Shown: positions 11,565 to 20,115 of the stretch, one piece after another
How positions within the stretch are numbered: position 1 is the stretch's first letter
Layout of the letters: each line of letters opens with the position of its first letter
Source of the DNA: Allomyces macrogynus ATCC 38327
Lineage: Eukaryota; Blastocladiomycota; Blastocladiomycetes; Blastocladiales; Blastocladiaceae
Length of the DNA: 35,497 nucleotides
Assembly (NCBI GenBank): GCA_000151295.1
Contig: GG745335.1
Coordinates: 744,329-779,825 of the forward strand
Direction of reading: 5' to 3'
Position numbers and translations under genes: made by a program
The notes under the pieces: generated by a model
What the model was told of the DNA's origin: nothing
Databases searched by the model: none
The model's input: the letters and a program-made list of their open reading frames with translations, nothing else

Positions 11565-13421
11565 ATGCTCACGCGCCCGACCTGCTGCCCAGACCACTCC
11601 ATGCCCAACTCAACGCCGCTCTCGCCCATCTCGCCGCTGCTGCTCGACAGCATCCGTTCGTGCCCGGCACCCAACGACGCCATGGCTGCGACCGCCTCGC
11701 CCGATCCGCAATCCGCCGCCGCAAGCTCGTCGCGCTGGCCCATGAACCTGGCCGCGACGCCCGTGCCCATGCTCGGTTTCCCTGGCATCGCGCCGCTGCC
11801 CTCGATCCCGCCAATGAGAGCGGCGTGGCCCGGTATCGCGGCTCCTGCGGCAGCAGCCATGCCGTTTGTGCCCACGACGTCGCCGGGGCCCGTCGCTGCG
11901 GGTGCCGTGCCCGGATTCACCGTGTATTGGGTGCCCTCGGCCGCGGTCCCGAACCTCGTCTATCCGACGGGCGACGCGGCGACGCCGCTGCCGGACCTGG
12001 CGAGCAGCTTGGGCACGGCAACAGCTGCTCCATGGGGGCTCGCGCAGTCGATGAGTCCACCAGTCGACAAGGCACCAAGCTCGCCGTGGGCCATGCCTTC
12101 TCTGCCCACCGCGTCGCCCGTAGCCTCTCCTACGCACGCCGAGCCGTCGCGGCTGCCGACCGAGCCGCGTTCAGCCGCGCGCAGCACCTCGACCCCGCTC
12201 ACGCCCATTACCGTCGATTCCACGAGCGAATCCGGCTCGCAGTCGCCGTCACCCGATCCCGAGGCCACCCCGGCACCCGAATCCAGCGCATCGCGCCCCA
12301 AGCGCAAGCCGCTCAACATTGTCGTGCCGCCCGTCCCGCCGCTCATGGAAAAACGGTGCAAGGGCGGGCCCGGCAAGAAGCGCAAGGGCATTTCGGCCGA
12401 GGAAAAGGAGGCGCGCAAGCAAGAGCGCGTCATGCGCAACCGCATCGCCGCGCAGGAGAGTCGCAACAAGAAGCGCGCGTGGGTCGAGGCGCTCGAGACG
12501 ACGACGGCCGAGTTGCAGGACGAGAATGCGGCGTTGGTCAAGGCGAACGAGCGGCTGCACAAGCGCGTCAAACTGCTCGAAGACGAGAACAAGACGCTCA
12601 ATTCGCGGCTCGATGCGATCATGGCCGAGATTTCGGCAATGCGGTCGGGCGAGGCGTCAGTGTCGGTGCCCGCACTTGCAAGTTTGCAGTCCTCGCCAGC
12701 CAGTACCGCCGCCGCTACCGCGTCGCCCACGGTGGCGCTCGACTGGATGTCTCCACCGCTCACGGGCGCGTTTGACGCGTCGTCCGACCAAGTCGACCAG
12801 GCACTCGATCTGAGCCCGTGGCTCGTCCCCGACGCCGCATTCGGCGCGGTACCCATGGCCGCCGACGCGCCCGCTGCCGCCGTTGCCGCCCCTACTTCAT
12901 CTGGCCTTGCCGATCCGTCGCTCATGTCGTCGACCCTCGTCTCGGTGACGCTGGACGAGCTGACCCGGCTCCTGTTCCATGACCGTGCTCCCGGACCTGC
13001 CGTGTCCGAAGCGTTGGTGTCTGCCAATCGTTCCCTGCAGTGGAAACGGTCAATCTGGAAAGTGGAGCCCTGGGTGAAAGCCAGTCTGGTGCTCGAGACG
13101 TGGATGGCGTGTGTGCGGACCGTGCATTGGGCCATGATGGTCTGGGTGGCGGCGCGCGTGGTCAAGGCGTCGTCGTCGTTGGCGATGGCGTCGAGTCGTG
13201 CTGAGGCAGTGTCGGTGCTGCGTGCGCGCGCCGAGATGGCGTGCGGCGCTACCGTCAGTGGGCACATTGCTGGGTGCAAGGTGCTTGGGTGGAGCGCGCG
13301 CGTGGGGCGGCGACGAGCCCGGGCGTCACGGAGCCGGCGACGAGGAAGGATGCAGCTATTGCGGGAGAGACCGTGTGAGCAGGCACAGCGTCGGTGCCGT
13401 CCGTGTAAAAATTATATATAG
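11565..13421 (+). CDS. HAC1: Hac1/XBP1-type bZIP transcription factor (unfolded protein response)
   Basis: The unspliced frame runs from ATG 11565 to TAG 13419-13421, 618 residues. The first 280 residues are Pro/Ser/Ala-rich. The basic region at about residues 285-305 reads QERVMRNRIAAQESRNKKR; the N-R-x-A-A-Q-x-S-R pattern is the one of Hac1 and XBP1 and differs from the AAxxSR/CR of most fungal bZIPs. A leucine zipper follows (about 310-352, heptads in LETTTAELQDENAALVKANE and onward), preceded by a Lys/Arg-rich segment that may be a nuclear signal. Two IRE1-type hairpins at 12992-13008 and 13027-13050 bracket a 38-nt segment. Removing it (join 11565-12999, 13038-13204) changes frame and gives 533 residues with a different, more acidic 56-residue tail. 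In the family, ER stress activates IRE1, which cleaves the mRNA on the ER, and the spliced form activates folding genes. An alternative start is the ATG at 11601. Confidence 0.85.
   Translation: MLTRPTCCPDHSMPNSTPLSPISPLLLDSIRSCPAPNDAMAATASPDPQSAAASSSRWPMNLAATPVPMLGFPGIAPLPSIPPMRAAWPGIAAPAAAAMPFVPTTSPGPVAAGAVPGFTVYWVPSAAVPNLVYPTGDAATPLPDLASSLGTATAAPWGLAQSMSPPVDKAPSSPWAMPSLPTASPVASPTHAEPSRLPTEPRSAARSTSTPLTPITVDSTSESGSQSPSPDPEATPAPESSASRPKRKPLNIVVPPVPPLMEKRCKGGPGKKRKGISAEEKEARKQERVMRNRIAAQESRNKKRAWVEALETTTAELQDENAALVKANERLHKRVKLLEDENKTLNSRLDAIMAEISAMRSGEASVSVPALASLQSSPASTAAATASPTVALDWMSPPLTGAFDASSDQVDQALDLSPWLVPDAAFGAVPMAADAPAAAVAAPTSSGLADPSLMSSTLVSVTLDELTRLLFHDRAPGPAVSEALVSANRSLQWKRSIWKVEPWVKASLVLETWMACVRTVHWAMMVWVAARVVKASSSLAMASSRAEAVSVLRARAEMACGATVSGHIAGCKVLGWSARVGRRRARASRSRRRGRMQLLRERPCEQAQRRCRPCKNYI
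12992..13008 (+). promoter_or_regulatory. IRE1-type cleavage hairpin 1 (5' site)
   Basis: Five-base-pair stem CGGAC/GTCCG closing the 7-nt loop CTGCCGT (12997-13003). The loop fits CNGCNGN; predicted cleavage is after G12999. Confidence 0.75.
13000..13037 (+). other. Predicted 38-nt non-spliceosomal HAC1/XBP1 intron
   Basis: This segment lies between the predicted IRE1 cuts. It starts and ends without GT-AG rules. 38 is not a multiple of three, so removal moves translation from the original frame to one that ends at TGA 13202-13204. Known animal introns of this kind are 26 nt, many fungal ones about 20-26, and budding yeast's 252 nt; 38 nt is within that span. Confidence 0.7.
13027..13050 (+). 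promoter_or_regulatory. IRE1-type cleavage hairpin 2 (3' site)
   Basis: Loop CTGCAGT at 13035-13041 is closed by CGTTCC (13029-13034) pairing with GGAA plus CG (13042-13048), with A13046 bulged. A wobble pair and one more A-T pair can extend it. The loop fits CNGCNGN; predicted cleavage is after G13037. Confidence 0.75.
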
Positions 13422-13797
13422 TTGCCTGGTGCCAAAGGATTCTTATTTGTCGAGGTCGGTCAGAGTCAACATAAAATCGCGACGGATCAGTTGAGCACGG
13501 TCGAGCGGTGTGCGTCGTGTGTTGGACGCCGTTGGACACGGCAGTCGATACAAAACCGCACGCATCTCCAAAAAGGAAGATGGATTGGGTTATGATTGGC
13601 TAGGGTAGGTTTTGCAGCCGGCACCGCACCGGCACCTCCCTGGCCGCTCCTTCGCGATGCAGGCGCGACGCTGGCCGCAGCTTCCTCTCTCCCCACCATC
13701 CAGTCCCCCTCTTCGACTCGCCTCCAACGCCGCCCTTCTCGACCTTGACTAGACCACGCACTTGACGCTCCCTTACCTGTTGTCCTCGATTACCACC
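13422..13797. promoter_or_regulatory. Intergenic, bZIP 3' UTR and mS38 upstream region
   Basis: It begins with an AT-rich patch (AAATTATATATAG spanning the bZIP stop codon, 13408-13421) and otherwise shows no motif or frame I can support. It is tandem: both neighbours are on the plus strand. Confidence 0.45.
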
Positions 13798-15125
13798 ATG
13801 TTCTCTGCCCGCCTCCCGGCCGCACTGGCCGCGGGGATTGCCGTATCCACAAGGCCTGCCAATCTTCGCACTTGTGCCCCTTCGCGCCTGGCCATCGTCG
13901 CGCTCAGCCGCAAATTCAAGCACGATTCGGCCGGCCCCGCGTCGCCTACTAGCAGCACGGTTGCTGGAGCGGCCTCTTCCTCGGCTTCGGCGGCGCCCAC
14001 CGCGGCAACATCAACTGCGCCCGTCGAGTCCTCCGATTCGACTGCGCCAGTCCCTGCCGCGACGGCCGTTCTCGTCGCGTCGGCCTCGGCCACGACGGCG
14101 TCCGTCGACATCGACCCGACTACTGCCGCTGGTTCTGCTGCCGGTACGGATGGTGGTTGACCGACAGTCGAAGTGGGCCAACGGGCGCTGACTCGCGCCT
14201 GTCTCCCACGCACTCGCGCTCTAGCACCGTCGCCTGCTGCTGCCGTTGCTGCCGCCGATCCGGCCCAGACCCACCCGACTGCAGACCCGTCCGCCGCCGG
14301 CGCCGCCGGTCCGGTGCGCCCCAACGACCCAGACGTGTCCGCATTCCACGCCTCAGCGCGCGCGTCCGTCTCAGTCTTCAAGCACCTCGCGGCGCTCCGC
14401 AAGCAGGAAGCCGACGCGCGGCGGCAATGGACGGAGCCGTCCGTGCAAGTCCCACCGCGCAACACTGACACACGGCTCACGCACCCGCTGTTGCCGTGCG
14501 ACCACCCGCTTCTGTTCGACAACTACGTTGCATTGCCGCCCTTTACGACCCCAGCCTCACCGCCCGCCGATCCGGCACGGATTTTCTCGCCGTTGACGGT
14601 CGAGGAAGTCGACAAGGAAACGCGTGTGACACGCGCAGTGGCCGCGGCGACGGCGTTGCTCAATCACGCGCAGTTCCCGTGGGTCATGAACCCGGGGTCG
14701 CCGCTGTTGCCGATGAAGGTGGCGCTGAAGCGGATGCCGCAGCCGCCGCCGTTGCCGACTGCGAGCGGGGCCCCACAGGCACAGGGCCCGAGTAAAGGCG
14801 TGCCGGCTGCGGATGATGGGAAGCCGGCGATGCAGTTGTTGACGCCCGCGGGGTCGATGGCGCTCACGGAACGGTTCCTCGACTCGTTGTTGGAGAGTTC
14901 GGCCGGTGGCAAGGAGCACGAGCAGGGCCCGGCACCTGTGCGGCGTGCGCGCGCTACGATGTTCATGACGAGCGTCTTGCGCAAGCGGCGCAAGAAGATG
15001 TACGTTGTGGTCCCGCGATGGTGTGCGGACCGTATCGCGACCTGAACCAACACTGTTCTCCACCCGCCAGGAACAAGCACAAGCTGCGCAAGTTGAGGAA
15101 ACGCACGCGGTCGGAGCGCAAGTGA
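13798..15125 (+). CDS. Mitochondrial small-subunit ribosomal protein mS38 (AURKAIP1/COX24 family)
   Basis: Exons 13798-14143, 14225-14999 and 15071-15125 give 391 residues. The diagnostic part is the extreme C-terminus, split by the last intron: SVLRKRRKKM joined to NKHKLRKLRKRTRSERK. That very basic block is the mS38 signature; in mitoribosome structures it threads into rRNA. The N-terminus (MFSARLPAALAAGIAVSTRP...) is Arg/Ala/Ser-rich without acidic residues, as expected of a mitochondrial presequence. Between the two ends the protein is mostly Ala/Pro/Ser-rich, with a short conserved-looking patch FSPLTVEEVDKETRVTRAVA. It is longer than the yeast (about 110) and human (about 200) relatives, mainly through low-complexity sequence. 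The first intron is 81 nt and in frame except for a TGA, so its boundaries are less certain than those of the second. Confidence 0.85.
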
Positions 15126-15669
15126 GTGCGCACGGCGAGCGCGTGAGCCCCTTTGTCGCCGGCAGCACTTGCGATAGATCGCCGACGACGCTGTGGCCCG
15201 TCCCCGCGCGCACGTTGCACTGGTTGCCGTCGTACCCGACACGGTGCCCGCACTGTGGCGCGTGTCGCTTGTATTTATTCCAATGTAGCATGTTGCTCTT
15301 GCACTATTTTGGCTCCTCTCAGACGAGACGACGGCAGGCAGCAATGGCATCGCATCGTCGATCTCGAGAGCGCGTGCGCGACCAGTGAACAAACCATCAA
15401 ATCGCGGTCACGTTTTCTGAGGCCAACGCGACCACCGATCCTTGTCCGCTTGCAACGGCTCGATGTCGGCGCGGCGCCGCAAACGCGTCAGCGCCATTAT
15501 CCTTCGAACCCGCCAGCTCGTCCTGTCAGCTTTCGCCCCGGAATCGGTCGTGTCCACCAGCAAAACGCTCATCAGCATCCATCGACATCAACACGTCCAA
15601 ATCGCAACGCTCGTCAAGTTGTCAACCCATCGGCCCAGCTCTACCAGTTCGGACCCCGAATCCAGCACA
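15126..15669. promoter_or_regulatory. Intergenic, mS38 3' UTR and PPT1 upstream region
   Basis: An AT-rich GTATTTATTCC patch lies around 15269-15279, about 150 bases past the mS38 stop. The second half is C-rich and Ser/Thr-coding in several frames without conservation that I recognise. No gene is seen. Confidence 0.45.
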
Positions 15670-17225
15670 ATGACCCGCACGATTCACCTGCTTCTCCTCG
15701 CTGCCCTCGTTCTCGCGGCGGCACCGCGGCCGAGCCACGGCGCCAGCATTGGCGCTGTCATTCTGGACCAGCAGCAGGCCGACGAGCAGGTGGCATGGCC
15801 CGCACGGCGCGACAAGACGCCGCTGCCTGTCGTGCTCTGGTGCGTTTTGGAACGACGGCCACCCTGACGTACCGAGACAAACTGACGGGGATTCACACGG
15901 CGTATCCAGGCACGGGATGGGCGATAGCTGCTGCGGCCAGGGCATGTCGGACATCAAGGCGGCGCTCGAGCACGAAGTGCCTGGTGTGTTTGTGCACTCG
16001 ATTCGCGTTGGCCGTGACGCCAACGAGGACACGATGCGCGGGTTCCTCGACGATGTGAATGTCCAGGTGTGCGCAGCATCCCGTTACGCTGTTCGCTTCC
16101 TTGTCAATTCCGGCGACGTGCGCTGATCTATTACTTCGGTCGGGTCGGCACCTAGACGAAGCAAGTGTGCGCCAAGCTCAAAAGCATGGAAAAACTGAAG
16201 CGCGGGTTCCACTTTATCGGGTTCAGTCAAGGCGGCCTGTTTGCACGATCGCTCGTGGAGCGGTGTGAAGGGCTCAAGGTCGAGACGCTCATTACGTTTG
16301 CGGCTCCGCACCAAGGTACCTAAGCGTTCGTTGTGCGCCGCGATTCGTCCCTCAACCTTGTTTACCTGGCCTTACCGTCATTTACAACAGGGATCAAGGA
16401 TGTGCCCGAGTCGTGGTGCGACTCGCAGCCCGTGTTCTGCTCCATGGCCCGGATGACGATCCGGTACGGCGCGTATTCGCCGTTGGTGCAGGGCAAAGTT
16501 GTGCAGGCGGCCTACATCAAGGTGCGCGCGCCTGTTAATTTTTGGCGAGCCATCACGTTGATGGAACACTGACCGAATGTTGTATTGGGGGGGGGGGGGG
16601 GGTGGACAGACGCCGTGGAACCATAACGCGTATCTCCGCGGCAACCGTTTCCTTCCCGACATCAATAACGAGAACAATGTGAACAAGGCCTACAAGGAGC
16701 GCATGACCACGCTCAAGGCGCTCGTGCTGGTCCGGCACGAGGACGACACGGTGCTGAGCCTGCGCGACTCGGCGGTACGCACACGCTGCTCGCTTTCAGC
16801 GCGGGGACCATGTCTGACGCGCTTTGCACACGGGTAGTGGTTCTACGAGGACCTGATGTCGGGCCCCGTGCCGTTCAACGAGACGGCGCTCTACAAGGAC
16901 GACGTGATTGGCCTGCGCAAGCTGCACAAGAAGGGCAAGGTGGCCTTTGTCACGCTGCCGGGCGACCATGTGCGTTTCGATTGTCGCTGCCCGCGTCCGA
17001 GTCGCGCTGATCTCACCCGGCGTTTTGCTTTTGGACTTGTAGATGCAGTTCAGCATCGCCTCCTTTCTCGCCGTGGTCTTGCCGTACCTGCGCGACGCGT
17101 CCACGGCGGTGATGCACGCCAACGAGCACGTCGACGCCGTTGCTGTTCGCTTGCACGCGCGTCAGCTGGCGCACACGAACCCGGCGTGGTTGGATCGCGT
17201 GCCGTTTGCGCGGTCCACGCTGTAG
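15670..17225 (+). CDS. PPT1: Palmitoyl-protein thioesterase 1 (lysosomal/vacuolar)
   Basis: Seven exons: 15670-15839, 15910-16066, 16156-16315, 16391-16521, 16610-16774, 16838-16969 and 17043-17225, with consistent phases; 365 residues. A signal peptide opens the protein (MTRTIHLLLLAALVLAAAP). The alpha/beta-hydrolase core shows PVVLWHGMGDSCCGQGM (oxyanion region), the nucleophile motif GFSQGG, the catalytic Asp in RHEDDTV and the catalytic His in LPGDH, all as in animal PPT1. PPT1 removes palmitate from cysteines of proteins delivered to the lysosome. The C-terminus extends about 60 residues past the last core element (human PPT1 is 306 long). The fourth intron (16522-16609) carries a run of 16 G just before its acceptor. 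The stop is TAG 17223-17225. Confidence 0.92.
16587..16602 (+). repeat. Poly-G run in PPT1 intron 4
   Basis: Sixteen consecutive G end 7 bases before the acceptor AG, where a pyrimidine tract would be expected. The run length may be unreliable in sequencing. Confidence 0.9.
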
Positions 17226-18172
17226 GAATCGCGCTCTTTGCTTGTGGAGTTTGTGTTCCGGCGCGTTTGCTGTTGTACGCGCCGACATCCGGAATGGGCG
17301 CTCCAGTTGGCCACGACGCGCAGTCTGCAGGCTCGCGACACCTGCCTGCGGCCTTTGGCCACTGGGTCTCTCGTTTTTCTCCACGGTCGCATCTTGTATA
17401 TTTCCCGCATTCGTCTTGTGCAAATCGCATTCCGGGTCGTTTCTATTTTGACGAACTTGTGATCGCGACGGGATGGTGCAGCTTGATCGAGGTTTGATCC
17501 GTGAGTCCGGAGAGGCAAGATGACTTCGACTCGGAGCGGAACGGGCGCAACCTCGTTTCTGAAAAGCAAAAGGCAAGCCTCGCGAAGCACCATCATGTGA
17601 GAAAACCATTTCGAAAACTGCGCGAGAAGCGGATCGGGTTGCGGGAGTCCGGAAGAAGCAGCTCAAAAGGCAGTGAGAAATCCACAATGACCTCGCCTCA
17701 GATCCCGAGCCGCTGTGATCCAGGTCGCATGCGCTGCATCTTGGCCCACTTCAACAAAAGCACACCGGACCCTTCCGCCTTGCCTGGCCTTGCCTTGGCC
17801 AACGACGACGACTTCATCCACGACCCGACTGTCGTGCTCCTCCTCCGCCAACACACGTCTGCCCACGCTCAACGACGCCGATTCGACCGTCGCCACCTGC
17901 TGCAAGCGACTGTGAACTCGAGCCTGCGCGTCATCGGACCCCGCCCTGTTCTGCGCGCAGCCAACCAACCAACCCCGACTGGGCCGCATCGTGCAACGCA
18001 TTTGCTTGCTGGCCGTGATTTTGCCGTTGCCCTGGACCCGGACTTGGCCCCACGCCCGCCGTTGAAGACACTTTCCAGCACGCGCGCCTCGCCGTCCCGC
18101 CCCGCTGTGCTACCGATTTTGCACCAACCCCTCGACGCCGCCGCCAAAGCCGTTTCCTCGCCGCGACCAGCC
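17226..18172. promoter_or_regulatory. Upstream region of the PRELI-domain gene
   Basis: This 947-base stretch holds the PPT1 3' UTR and the region before the PRELI gene. A TATA-like GTATATTT lies near 17395. The PRELI frame stays open far upstream (to about 17501) but the translation there has no family resemblance and poor codon bias, so I treat it as non-coding. Confidence 0.45.
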
Positions 18173-18976
18173 ATGAAGATCCACAGCTCCGAGCACGAGT
18201 ACAAGTACGCTGGCCTTTTGCTCTCCACCCGGTGGGAAACGCGACGGCACCACTCGTTACCCTTCCGGTGTCCTCCCCTTCACTGGGACCACGAGACCAG
18301 CGTTTTCCACCGCATTCTGATGGTCATGCGACTGAACGTTCGTTTCGTACGCACCGTCCGTGTAGTCATCCGTGGAGCCACGTCACGGCCGCCGTTTGGC
18401 AAAAGTACCCGAACGACCAGGCACCGCACGTCTTGACCGTGGATGTCTTGAACCGCGAGGTTGACCAGGAGAAGCGCGTGCTGCGTACGGAGCGATTGCT
18501 GACGATGCGGCAAAAGGTTCCATCGCTCTTCTCCAAGGTTTGTTCTGTTCTTTATTCTGCACTCCGCAGCCCTGTGCAACGTCGCACTTGGCACCGTCCC
18601 CACATGCTGACGTCACCCCACGTTGTAGCTCTTCTCGTCGGGCGAGCCGATATCCTACGTCTACGAAGTGTCCGAAGTGAACCTCGACACGAACACGTTC
18701 ACGGCCGTCTCGACCAACCTGACCTACCGCGATATTATGGTTATGGACGAGTCGATGACCTACAAGCCCGACCCGAAAGCGCCGCTCGCCCGCACCCTGG
18801 TCCACCAGGAGGCCGCCGTGTCCGTGTCGCTCTCGCGGTTCTCGAGCTATTGTGAAGACGCGGTCATGAGCCGGTTCAAGGCCAACGCGCACTTGGGCCG
18901 CCGCGGGCTCGAGCAGGTGATTGATCGCATCATGCTTGAGGGGCAGTTGAAGCTGCATACGCTGCAGATGGCATAG
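18173..18976 (+). CDS. PRELI/MSF1-domain (Ups/Slowmo) mitochondrial lipid-transfer protein
   Basis: Exons 18173-18204, 18366-18537 and 18629-18976 give 183 residues, the usual family length. The first splice joins MKIHSSEHEY to NHPWSHVTAAVWQKYPND, restoring the PRELI opening in which SEH, HPW and KYPN are conserved. Later marks are VLTVDVLNREVD, TERLLTMRQKVPS, ISYVYEVSEVN, NLTYRDIMVMDESMTYKPDP and the late amphipathic part GRRGLEQVIDRIM. Members pair with a Mdm35/TRIAP1 partner in the intermembrane space and move phosphatidic acid or phosphatidylserine between mitochondrial membranes. I cannot tell from sequence whether this is the Ups1/PRELI or Ups2/SLMO type. Confidence 0.92.
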
Positions 18977-19305
18977 ACCAGAGGGGGGTTATTTTTGTGT
19001 GGTAGCCAGTTTGTCGTCTTGATTTCGTTTCTCGTTTGGTTTGGTTTGGCGGTGTTTGGCATTTCGTTCGGGGGTTGCCCAGTTTTGGTTGGTAGGTTGC
19101 TTTGCGTTTTGGTCTGCCTGGTTCATTTGTGCGTTCGTTCGCTCTCGTTTGTCCTCCCGGGCCGAATACCCTCGGTGCCCGCTCTCTAGTATCTAGCTCT
19201 CTCTCTCTCTCTCCTCGTCCTTCTTAGCAAAGTTGCACGTTTTTTCGTCCACGTTGGAGTGGTTCCTGTCGACGACGTACCGTGAAGGAAGCAAAAGATC
19301 TTGGA
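18977..19305. other. Convergent 3' region, PRELI gene / Asterix gene
   Basis: T- and GT-rich sequence (repeated GGTTTGG and CGTTTGG words) followed by a CT dinucleotide repeat at 19197-19213. No gene is seen. Confidence 0.5.
19197..19213 (+). repeat. CT dinucleotide microsatellite
   Basis: About eight uninterrupted CT units between two convergent genes. Confidence 0.85.
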
Positions 19306-19910
19306 TTATCGCGTCGTATAGGACATGACGAGGGACAGGATCGACATGCTCCAGATTTGGCCCGAGTGAAGTCCGGCCTCCTGCTCTACAAGCGCCATTT
19401 TCTCAGTCAGACTGAGAATCAACGTGCGACGCTTCCGCCGCGAAGGAAGCGTGTAGGTACCCGACACCTTGCGCCGCATCTGCGCAAAGAGACAGCAGAA
19501 GAGCGACAGCCACGCCGTGTAATGAAACTAGGGGCACGGTGAACAGATCGCGAGTGAGGACGGCGGCCTGCGGGTGGAGAACTTTGTTGGAAGGATAAAT
19601 CACGGACCCGCAGCATCAATGACCCGATCGCAATCATGAGCGCGGCGCCCTGGAAATAGTCAAACGGGATCTCTTCCTTTTTCGGCTTTTCAATGGCCGT
19701 CTACGACGTGGATAGCAGCGCTGAGTGATTAGAATTGGTTGATTCGGGGTGGAGAGCTCGCAGACAGTCTGGCTCGACGAGCGATTCGTGCGTCCAAGCG
19801 CCATCAAGCATGCTGGATTGGTTCGTGGATGGGTTGGTACGAACGGGGATGACGAGGTCCTCGCGGCGCGGGTCGCCGCGCACGTCAAAGCGCGGGAACT
19901 CGGACGTCAT
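19306..19910 (-). CDS. Asterix / WDR83OS family ER membrane protein (PAT complex)
   Basis: Four exons in transcription order: 19910-19845, 19700-19608, 19527-19468 and 19401-19306; 104 residues, close to the 106 of human WDR83OS. The N-terminus has the family DPRR motif (RFDVRGDPRREDLVIP); the joins then give PFDYFQGAALMIAIGSLMLR-FHYTAWLSLFCCLFAQMRRK and end with IWSMSILSLVMSYTTR. This matches the three-helix Asterix fold: a first helix ending LMLK/R, an AW-containing second helix, and a third helix ending SY. In animals the protein pairs with CCDC47 to shield hydrophilic membrane segments during ER insertion. The third intron (66 nt, 19402-19467) is in frame and stop-free, so retention would add 22 basic residues; I removed it because the length then fits the family. 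Only 205 bases separate this start from that of RIC1. Confidence 0.82.
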
Positions 19911-20115
19911 TGCAGCAAGTTTTGAGCGTCGTTGCTGGGGTGAAATCCGTTGGTTTGTTGGGAGCTGCCGACTCGACGATCGCGCTCAGCAATATTTAGT
20001 CGAGGACGCGACAACTACCAAATCACAGACACGTGTCGTTGACTTGGACGATGCGATCCGCTGGGCCCTCTCTTGCACAGCTCGCTGCCAGCGCCATTTC
20101 GCTTCGGCCATCACG

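Noticed and set aside
11960..13279. 439-codon minus-strand open frame opposite the bZIP gene
   Set aside because: It is a GC3 shadow of the bZIP coding frame, with no recognisable domain.
17501..18172. N-terminal extension of the PRELI-domain protein
   Set aside because: The frame is open upstream, but PRELI proteins begin at the MKIxxSEH motif and the upstream translation has poor codon bias.
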